Notes under the pieces: model-generated | Database searches by the model: none | What the model was told of the DNA's origin: nothing | Seen by the model: only the letters and a program-made list of their open reading frames with translations | Origin: Campylobacteraceae bacterium | GTDB lineage: Bacteria > Campylobacterota > Campylobacteria > Campylobacterales > Sulfurovaceae | Assembly: GCA_027038295.1 (NCBI GenBank) | Contig: JALVXD010000053.1 | Span: forward strand, 1 to 59,467 | DNA: 59,467 bases | Direction: 5' to 3' | Program-made: the position numbers and the translations under genes | Shown here: in pieces, positions 53,193 to 59,467 of the stretch | Position numbering within the stretch: position 1 is the stretch's first letter | How the letters are laid out: every line of letters starts with the position of its first letter

Positions 53193-54595
53193 TCGTCATC
53201 CATTCTCTGTCCACGTTTACGTCCACCTATATCTAGTGGGACACCCACAAAGTCAAATTTTTCTCTAAATATATTGGTTAAATAGCGTTTATATGAAAAA
53301 TGTAAACCATCAGGTCGGTTCATAATAATGGCTATTTTAGGTGGTTTTGTCTCATATTGTGTTGCAAATTTAATCTTTACAACCCCACCATTTACCGTAG
53401 GGATATGGTGTCTATTGATAGCATATTTCAGTACCTCATTTAGTTTAGATGTTGGGATTCTTTGTTTGTATCGTCCATAAATATCTACTATTTCATCGAG
53501 TATTTTATGTACCCTTAACCCTGTTTTTGCTGAAATAGTGATCAGTGGTGCATAGTGTAAAAAACGCAGTTCATCACGGATATCTTCTACTGCTTTGGTA
53601 TAAGTCTCTTCATCATCTTTATGTATGTCCCATTTATTTAGAACAATAAGACAACCAAGCTTATATTTTTCTATTAAGTTTGCAATTCTTTCATCGAGTT
53701 CAACAACACCAACGGTTGAGTCTATTATGAGTAGTGCTATATCTGCTTCTGCTAACATTGCCTCTGTACGTTCAAAAGCATATTTTTCAATGCCTAAAAT
53801 TCTACTACGTTTTCTAACCCCTGCTGTATCAACAAAAGTAATCTTATGGTTTCGGTATTCCATCTCTTCATCAATAGGGTCAATGGTGGTTCCCGCAACA
53901 GGTGAGACAACAGCACGTTCTTCTTTTAGAAGGGCATTTAGAAGAGAACTCTTACCAGTATTTACCCGTCCTATAATGGCTACTTTTATCTCATTGTCCT
54001 CCTCTTCTTCCTCTGCAACATGAACCATTTCAACAATATCTTCAAAGCTTAAATCTTCATCTTCATCAGGTTCTGAATGATCTTCCTCTTCACGCTCAGG
54101 AATATATTCCTCTAACCAAGCATAAAAGTCATTCATATAACGGTTGTGACTGACCGACATAGGAAAAGTTCTCTCTGCTCCAAACTCCAAAAAGTCCCAA
54201 TAACGTAAAGCTTCATCTTTATCATTATCTATTTTATTCACAACCAAAGCAATAGGTTTTCCTAATTGTTGTAGACTGTAAAAGAGCTCTCTGTCTTCTG
54301 CCTCGGGAATATTTTTACCATCAACAACATAGATAATAATATCAGCTTCATCAGCAGCCCGAAGAGATAGTTTTTTTACAGTTGAAAACATCTCTGTTGA
54401 GTCATCTATCCCCCCTGTATCTATAATTTCAAAGTCACGATTACCCGAGATGGTAACTTGGCGTTTTTTGATGTCACGGGTTGTTCCAACTACATCGGAA
54501 GTGATAGCATCACGTTGTCTTAGAAGTCTATTGAAAAGGGAACTCTTCCCTACATTTGGTCGCCCTAAAATGGCTACTTTTTTTAGTTGTGTCAT
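53189..54595 (-). CDS. der: Ribosome-assembly GTPase Der (EngA)
   Basis: Double-Era GTPase for 50S assembly, 468 residues. G domain 1 has GRPNVGKSSLFNRL, DTGGID and NKID. An unusually acidic linker follows (REEEDHSEPDEDEDLSFED and AEEEEEDNE, about residues 170-202). G domain 2 has GRVNTGKSSLLNAL, DTAGVRKRSR and NKWD. A C-terminal KH-like domain ends GGRKRGQRMDDD. It is convergent with the EAL gene. Confidence 0.97.
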   Translation of the reverse strand: MTQLKKVAILGRPNVGKSSLFNRLLRQRDAITSDVVGTTRDIKKRQVTISGNRDFEIIDTGGIDDSTEMFSTVKKLSLRAADEADIIIYVVDGKNIPEAEDRELFYSLQQLGKPIALVVNKIDNDKDEALRYWDFLEFGAERTFPMSVSHNRYMNDFYAWLEEYIPEREEEDHSEPDEDEDLSFEDIVEMVHVAEEEEEDNEIKVAIIGRVNTGKSSLLNALLKEERAVVSPVAGTTIDPIDEEMEYRNHKITFVDTAGVRKRSRILGIEKYAFERTEAMLAEADIALLIIDSTVGVVELDERIANLIEKYKLGCLIVLNKWDIHKDDEETYTKAVEDIRDELRFLHYAPLITISAKTGLRVHKILDEIVDIYGRYKQRIPTSKLNEVLKYAINRHHIPTVNGGVVKIKFATQYETKPPKIAIIMNRPDGLHFSYKRYLTNIFREKFDFVGVPLDIGGRKRGQRMDDD

Positions 54596-54629
54596 GCTTA
54601 TATCTTTCTATGTTTGTTTCTATATTTGT

Positions 54630-54734
54630 GTAGGGTGTAGTCCCCGACTACACCATCAAATAAGAATTTATTATTTAAAAATTGAGTTTTGTTTGAGTTT
54701 GGTTTTAACGGTGTAGTCGGGGACTACACCCTAC
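54630..54734. repeat. REP/BIME-like inverted pair, GGTGTAGTC stem
   Basis: Left unit: GTAG (54630-54633) and 9-bp stem GGTGTAGTC/GACTACACC with loop CCC (54634-54654). Right unit: the same stem with loop GGG (54710-54730), followed by CTAC (54731-54734). The spacer shares TTGGTTTT-like bases with the pair at 70-168. It lies between the der start and the end of the mscS-like gene. Confidence 0.78.
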
Positions 54735-54769
54735 GGTTAAAAATTATTGAAATTATAGCAGACTTTTAG

Positions 54770-55954
54770 TTATTTTTGATTATCTAAAACTTTAGGCATA
54801 CTTTCAATATAAAGAGATTGAGAAGGAAAAGCAAAAGCCACTTTATTATTCTCTACTATTTTCATAATATTGATATTGACCTCTTCTTTAATTTTTAAGT
54901 ACTTTTCCCACTTTGATGTTTTGGTAAATGTATAGACTAGAATTCCTAATGAACTGTCATCAAAGGTAGTAAATTTGACCAGCATGGTCTCATTTTGGGC
55001 TATACCATTATGATTTCTTAATATGGTTTTTATATCAGCAATTACTTGTTCTATCTGCTCACTACTAGCATCATAGGTAAGTCCCAGTTTTATTTTAATT
55101 CGTCTTATTCCACGTCTTGAAAAGTTCTCAATGGGGCTGTTGGCTATGACTTGGTTAGGTAAGGTAATAAGTGACTTTTTGAAAGTACGAATTTTAGTGG
55201 TACGCATACCTATATCTTCAACTACTCCCTCTACTCCATCTATTTTTATCCATTCCCCTATGCGTATAGATTTGTCTAAAAGTAGGGCGATGGAGCCAAA
55301 AAGATTGGCAGCAGTATCTTTAGCAGCTAAGGCAAAGGCTAAACCACCAATCCCTAAACCTGCCATGAGACCTGCAACATTAACACCCCAAAGTTGTAAA
55401 ATAGCACCCAACCCAATAGAGAGTACAATGACTCTTATAACGGTTAACAAAAAGTTACCCATTTCATGGGACAACTCAGGGTTAAACCGTTCTGTAAAGT
55501 GGTAGATAACCCCTCTTAGTGCATGTACCATAGCATAAATAGCCCAAAAGAGGTTAAACATAATCATGGTACTAATTATTTTCTCAATAATAGGTGTCTC
55601 CAGAAAAAGTAGGGCAAAAAATAGTCGTACCCCTATAGTGAAAAATACAAATGAAAGTGGTCCTCTTAGTGCCGAGAGAATACGGTCATCATAATAAGTC
55701 TGTGTCTGTTTTGCTAAAGGTTGAAGTACTTGAATGACTAATTTTGCAAACATTTTTCTAAGCAGAAGAAAGAAAAAGAGTGAAAATATGGCTGCAAGAA
55801 TATTACCTAAAGGGATATCAAAATATAGTTTACTAAAGAAAGTACCCTTTTCTGATAAGTAAAGCTCATTCAAATAGCTCTGTATTTGAGGGAAGAAATT
55901 AATATCTAATTGTTTAATAATCTCTTCTGTATTTGTAGTATTGTGTTCATTCAT
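54770..55954 (-). CDS. MscS-family mechanosensitive channel
   Basis: A 394-residue membrane protein. An N-terminal segment of about 45 residues precedes about five TM helices. The pore-lining helix and beta domain follow in the canonical order: NVAGLMAGLGIGGLAFALAA, KDTAANLFGSIALLLDKSIR, GEWIKIDGVEGVVEDIGMRTTKIRT, and LITLPNQVIANSPIENFSRR. The C-terminal domain is typical. Longer than E. coli MscS (286) because of extra TM helices, resembling YnaI/MscM-type channels. It opens under membrane tension (family knowledge). Confidence 0.93.
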   Translation of the reverse strand: MNEHNTTNTEEIIKQLDINFFPQIQSYLNELYLSEKGTFFSKLYFDIPLGNILAAIFSLFFFLLLRKMFAKLVIQVLQPLAKQTQTYYDDRILSALRGPLSFVFFTIGVRLFFALLFLETPIIEKIISTMIMFNLFWAIYAMVHALRGVIYHFTERFNPELSHEMGNFLLTVIRVIVLSIGLGAILQLWGVNVAGLMAGLGIGGLAFALAAKDTAANLFGSIALLLDKSIRIGEWIKIDGVEGVVEDIGMRTTKIRTFKKSLITLPNQVIANSPIENFSRRGIRRIKIKLGLTYDASSEQIEQVIADIKTILRNHNGIAQNETMLVKFTTFDDSSLGILVYTFTKTSKWEKYLKIKEEVNINIMKIVENNKVAFAFPSQSLYIESMPKVLDNQK

Positions 55955-56093
55955 AATTTTTCTTTAATTTATTAGTAGTTTTATTAGATTAATTTTAATT
56001 TTAGCAAAATAAACTATGATGTCATATCATATTGACACGGTTTATACACATATATATGATTAAATGCACATATTGAAATAATAAAGGATTATT

Positions 56094-56840
56094 ATGAAAC
56101 AGTTATTAATATTATTGAGTGCTTTTGCACTATTTAGCACAAGCGTACATGCTGAAACAATAGAAGCAAACTATAAAGTTGAGTTTGGAATTTTTGGTGA
56201 AATAGGAGTCGCCAATGCAATATTGACTAGAGATGATAACTCTTATACCATAGATGTGGAGTTAGAAGCAACAGGACTGGCTAAAAAACTTTCTGGAAAT
56301 AGAAAAGAGCATCATATTTCAAAAGGACATATAGAAAATGGCGTAATGGTTTCAGATCTTTATCAAGTTATTAAATCACATGGTGATAAAACAACCAATA
56401 AAATTTACTATATAGACCATAAGAATAAAAGTGTAATAAAGAGTTATAAGCATTGGAAAAATGGGAAATTAAGTGATGATTCAAACACTACAATGGACTA
56501 CTACTCTAAAAATGACCTACTAACACTCTATTTTAATTTAGATAAAATGATTCAAGATAAACAAAAGAGTGCCTCTTATACATTTACTGCTGTAGGTGCA
56601 GAGAAGCAAAATGGTTCAGTAGAGGTTATTATTCCTGAAAGTAATGAGTTAAATGAGTTTAAAGAGTCAGTAGGTGCTAAAGATAAAAATGGATGGTATG
56701 CAAGAGCTGTTATTAATCAAGATATATTTTCAAGTGACAAAGGTGAACTTTTATTACGTATAGGAGAAGATGGTATAACTCAAAAAGCAGTTTTAAAAGA
56801 TTTAATTCTATTTGGTGATGTAAGAGCAGAAAAAATATAA
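56094..56840 (+). CDS. DUF3108-family periplasmic protein
   Basis: A 248-residue protein with signal peptide MKQLLILLSAFALFSTSVHA. The beta-rich mature part begins ANYKVEFGIFGEIGVANAIL, followed by YTIDVELEATGLAKKLSGNR and the FTAVGAEKQNGSVEV stretch, matching DUF3108 domain proteins. Function is unknown; an envelope role is likely. It is convergent with an M23 peptidase gene and separated from it by a symmetrical terminator. Confidence 0.82.
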   Translation: MKQLLILLSAFALFSTSVHAETIEANYKVEFGIFGEIGVANAILTRDDNSYTIDVELEATGLAKKLSGNRKEHHISKGHIENGVMVSDLYQVIKSHGDKTTNKIYYIDHKNKSVIKSYKHWKNGKLSDDSNTTMDYYSKNDLLTLYFNLDKMIQDKQKSASYTFTAVGAEKQNGSVEVIIPESNELNEFKESVGAKDKNGWYARAVINQDIFSSDKGELLLRIGEDGITQKAVLKDLILFGDVRAEKI

Positions 56841-56846
56841 TAGCTG

Positions 56847-56873
56847 AAAAGAGAGTTTTAATTACTCTCTTTT
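56847..56873. terminator. Bidirectional terminator hairpin
   Basis: AAAAGAGAGT (56847-56856), loop TTTAATT, ACTCTCTTTT (56864-56873): a perfect 10-bp stem that supplies its own A/T tails in both orientations, between convergent genes. Confidence 0.82.
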
Positions 56874-56877
56874 AATA

Positions 56878-58059
56878 CTAATGTTTTAAACAATTCAAAC
56901 ACTCTTCACTTTTCTTTTTTAAAATGGTTTTGTTTTTTGATTCTTTAAATTGAGGTCTATATTTCTTTACTAATTTTCTTAATTTTTTATACTTTTTACC
57001 TTTTAGTCTTACTCTTGTAGCTGTTTTCTTTTTTATATATCGACCAGGGTTAACAGCTTTACCATTTTTATAAAGACCAAAATGTAAGTGAGGACCAGTA
57101 CTTCGCCCCGATGTTCCTACATAACCAATGGTTTGCCCTTGTTTAACCTTTCTACCTTTTCTCATCCCCTTAGCAAAAGCTCTCATGTGTGCATATAGAG
57201 TTTCAATTCCATTAGAATGTTTTATTTTAATGGCTCTACCATAGCCACCCTTCCAACCTTTAAAAGAGATGGTTCCTGAAGAACTAGCAACAATGGCACG
57301 ACCAGGTCTAGCTGCATAATCTATTCCCAAATGGGCTCTATATCTCTTTAAAATAGGATGAAAACGTTTATAGGTAAAGTAGCTAGATATACGTTTAAAC
57401 TGTCTTAATGGACGAATAAAACTTGAGTGATAGGTACGTTCATATTTTCTACCTAAAGAGTCATAATATTTTTCATCATCCAATAAAAATCCATAAAATG
57501 GTTTTTTATTTATTTCAATTAAACAGGCTTGAATAACAGGACTAGAGAAGACTTTCCCATTTCTATATTTTTGCGTATAGAAAATAATAACTCTATCACC
57601 TTTTTTCATCTTTTTAAAAGGTATTGCTTTAGAGTAGACCTCTTTTAACTCTCTACTATAATAAGAAGTTTTAGTAGCGTCATCTAAATCTTTTTCAAAT
57701 GATCTTTTAATTTTAATGGAAATAGTCTTTTCTACGGTAGCATAAGGGATAGGTATATATTTGGCAACGTACCCTTTTTTAGTATTTTTAAGTTCCAACA
57801 TTAATTCATCTGAAACAGGAATATTGATAGTGGTTATCTTACCGTTCTTTTTGTTGATACTATAGTTTTGACCAGAACGAATCTCTTGTATTAACTCTTT
57901 ATCTTCACTGTCCATGCTGTAGTAGGTTTTTAGAGGAATATTATGCTTTTCTAAAAAGTTTAAGAACGTCATGTTTGAGTTCCATTTGTAATCTTTAGCA
58001 GAGAGGTTTTGGGCAAAAAGGATAAGGGAAACAAGTGTAAGTAGTAATTTTTTGGGCAT
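56878..58059 (-). CDS. M23 (LytM) peptidoglycan endopeptidase, Csd3/HdpA-like
   Basis: A 393-residue secreted zinc hydrolase with signal peptide MPKKLLLTLVSLILFAQNLSA. An N-terminal region of about 215 residues precedes the M23 domain. Zinc ligands are His and Asp in RAHLGIDYAARPGRAI (near residue 238) and His in GPHLHFGLY (near 323), with the first His of IETLYAHMRAF. Length and layout match Csd3/HdpA of Helicobacter and Pgp3 of Campylobacter, which trim peptides and set cell shape. The C-terminus is very basic and carries ECLNCLKH. Assignment to that orthologue is inference. Confidence 0.88.
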   Translation of the reverse strand: MPKKLLLTLVSLILFAQNLSAKDYKWNSNMTFLNFLEKHNIPLKTYYSMDSEDKELIQEIRSGQNYSINKKNGKITTINIPVSDELMLELKNTKKGYVAKYIPIPYATVEKTISIKIKRSFEKDLDDATKTSYYSRELKEVYSKAIPFKKMKKGDRVIIFYTQKYRNGKVFSSPVIQACLIEINKKPFYGFLLDDEKYYDSLGRKYERTYHSSFIRPLRQFKRISSYFTYKRFHPILKRYRAHLGIDYAARPGRAIVASSSGTISFKGWKGGYGRAIKIKHSNGIETLYAHMRAFAKGMRKGRKVKQGQTIGYVGTSGRSTGPHLHFGLYKNGKAVNPGRYIKKKTATRVRLKGKKYKKLRKLVKKYRPQFKESKNKTILKKKSEECLNCLKH

Positions 58060-58220
58060 ATATGCTCTTTCATTTTTTTAAATTTTAGATAATTCTAGCT
58101 CAAATATTCTTATTGTTTTATTGAAATATGAAAATACTTTAAAAATAGACTGTTTTTTATTGTTCATAATCTGAAATCTATTCTAATATGATAGTATTTC
58201 AAAAAATTAAAAGGTAATCG

Positions 58221-59126
58221 TTGAAAAAATATATTTTAGGCATGGACAGAGGGGTTCTTTTTATGCTTTTAGCCTCTCTTTCATTTGCTGTTATGGGTGG
58301 GTTTGCTAAAACAGTTAGTGAGGTACTTCCTCCTGTTGAAGTAACCTTTTTTAGAAACGTTTTTGGTGTTGCTTTGGTTGGATTTGCCATCTATAAATCT
58401 CCTCTAAAACAGATAGGTGGAAAACCTTTACTCTTACTTTTTCGTGGGAGTATGGGCTTTGTTGCACTTTTGGCTTATTTTTATATAATAGCTTTTATCC
58501 CCCTTGGAGAGGCTGTGACCTATAATAAAACTTCACCCATATTTGTGGCTATTTTTGCCTATCTTTTTCTAAATGAAAAACTAAATAAATCAGCTATTGT
58601 GGCTATTATATTAGGTTTTATTGGTATGGCATGTATCTCATTACCAGAAGAGGGAGCTAGTTTTAGTAAATATAGTATGTTAGGAATTTTTTCAGGAGTA
58701 GGGGCAGCGTTAGCCTATACTTCCATTCGAGAGCTTAGAGCCTATTATGATACACGAGCAATTGTTATGAGCTTTATGGGAATAGGAACCTTAGCACCTA
58801 TGCTTTTAATGGCTCTTTCACCCTATGTCGAACCTCCAAAATATTTAGAGTTCATGTTTGATGAGTTTGTTATGCCTACAGGAATTTTGTGGTTATATTT
58901 AGTGATTATGGGCTTATCAGCAACAGCTTCACAAGTTCTTATGACCAAAGCGTATGAGTATACTAAAGCAGGAATTGTTGGGACTATCTCTTATTCCAAT
59001 ATTGTCTTTGCTCTTATTATAGGTATCGCTTTGGGTGATCCTATACCAACACCTTTGAAAGTTTTAGGTATAATTTTGGTCATAATTTCAGGGCTTATAG
59101 TCGCCTTGGTAAAGGATAAAAAATGA
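58221..59126 (+). CDS. DMT-superfamily transporter (EamA)
   Basis: A 301-residue inner-membrane protein with about ten TM helices in two EamA repeats. TTG start at 58221, with AAAAGGT upstream. Repeat 1 contains [20 protein letters not shown] and [38 protein letters not shown] is the typical TM3-4 motif. Repeat 2 begins [17 protein letters not shown] and contains [20 protein letters not shown]. The substrate is unknown. Its TGA overlaps the kdsA ATG (ATGA). Confidence 0.92.
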   Translation: MKKYILGMDRGVLFMLLASLSFAVMGGFAKTVSEVLPPVEVTFFRNVFGVALVGFAIYKSPLKQIGGKPLLLLFRGSMGFVALLAYFYIIAFIPLGEAVTYNKTSPIFVAIFAYLFLNEKLNKSAIVAIILGFIGMACISLPEEGASFSKYSMLGIFSGVGAALAYTSIRELRAYYDTRAIVMSFMGIGTLAPMLLMALSPYVEPPKYLEFMFDEFVMPTGILWLYLVIMGLSATASQVLMTKAYEYTKAGIVGTISYSNIVFALIIGIALGDPIPTPLKVLGIILVIISGLIVALVKDKK

Positions 59127-59467
59127 TATTAATTGCAGGACCATGTGTTTTAGAGAGTCGTGACAGTGTTATGAGAATTGCAGAGAGCTTAAATAAATAT
59201 CATGAAGATTGTACTAAAGATTTTTATTTTAAAGCAAGTTTTGACAAAGCTAATAGAACAAGCCTTGACTCTTTTAGAGGGCCGGGGCTTGATGAGGGCT
59301 TAAAGATGCTTCAAGAGGTGAAAGAGCAGTTTGGATATAAACTCTTAACCGATGTACATGACTACACTCAACCCCAAGCTGTGGCAGAGGTAGTAGATGT
59401 ACTTCAAATTCCTGCATTTTTATGTCGTCAGACCGATTTGTTAGTCGCTGCTGCTAAAACAGGAGCT
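59123..59467 (+). CDS. kdsA: 3-deoxy-8-phosphooctulonate (KDO-8-P) synthase, 5' part
   Basis: Condenses phosphoenolpyruvate and arabinose 5-phosphate for the KDO of lipopolysaccharide. The window ends after 115 codons, and the frame is open at the edge. The start [21 protein letters not shown] is characteristic. [21 protein letters not shown] binds substrate, and VHDYTQP and [16 protein letters not shown] follow in the expected order. It is translationally coupled to the preceding transporter gene through ATGA. Confidence 0.96.
   Translation, partial: MILIAGPCVLESRDSVMRIAESLNKYHEDCTKDFYFKASFDKANRTSLDSFRGPGLDEGLKMLQEVKEQFGYKLLTDVHDYTQPQAVAEVVDVLQIPAFLCRQTDLLVAAAKTGA

Noticed and set aside
53625-54023. 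Plus-strand open frame of 132 codons inside der
   Set aside because: Ser-rich antisense shadow of a conserved GTPase, without recognisable motifs.

Overview
The window is a compact, AT-rich bacterial chromosome segment. Gene content and order point to Campylobacterota, most likely a Sulfurovum-like lineage. Pointers are the order fmt-birA-parA-parB-atpF'-atpF-atpHAGDC, paired b/b' ATP synthase subunits, histidine kinases with the IAHQWRQPL H-box, OprD-type porins and many TTG/GTG starts. The genus is inference; the class-level placement is firm. Almost everything is core genome. No prophage, insertion sequence or CRISPR array is visible.

Layout. 1-4 kb: lower glycolysis/gluconeogenesis genes (gap-pgk-tpiA, minus strand) diverging from a NadD-RsfS fusion gene. 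4.1-9.6 kb: a plus-strand cluster of a membrane protein, a winged-helix regulator, a LolA-like periplasmic protein, an outer-membrane barrel and an MMPL/RND exporter, probably a regulated envelope transport system. 9.6-13 kb: minus-strand metY, a transglutaminase-like protein, ridA, a small lipoprotein and a ThiF-like E1 enzyme. 13.1-14.1 kb: seven tRNA genes (Lys, Asp, Lys, Val, Glu, Val, Asp) behind a perfect consensus promoter, with repeated trailer hairpins. 14.1-22 kb: pncC, ileS, three small or uncharacterised membrane proteins, gatA, guaB, rplU-rpmA and an orphan peptidoglycan-binding-domain protein. 22.7-33.8 kb: obg, proB, fmt, birA, parAB and the F-type ATP synthase operon. 33.8-37.5 kb: an NlpC/P60 lipoprotein, TolQ/TolR/TolA-like genes and RNase P RNA. 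37.5-43.4 kb: an OprD-like porin divergent from a sodium:solute symporter-anmK-amgK-murU group. 43.5-47.5 kb: a 7TM-DISM histidine kinase with its response regulator, a Cof-type HAD phosphatase and a membrane protein. 47.5-59.5 kb: rho, murI, trpS, a putative periplasmic regulator with a c-di-GMP phosphodiesterase, der, an MscS channel, a DUF3108 protein, an M23 endopeptidase, a DMT transporter and the start of kdsA.

The most interesting signals are three. (1) A family of intergenic REP/BIME-like elements: a GTAG head followed by a hairpin, usually in inverted pairs about 100 bp long. Stem sequences differ between loci, with covarying changes that keep pairing. (2) A porin/symporter/AnmK/AmgK/MurU neighbourhood that looks like a cell-wall sugar salvage route feeding UDP-MurNAc. 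(3) The LolA-like/barrel/MMPL cluster with its own regulator. Further oddities are the NadD-RsfS fusion, a GAPDH with NADP-type cofactor residues, two small translationally placed membrane ORFs near ileS, and an extremely Lys/Pro-repetitive TolA/TonB-like protein.
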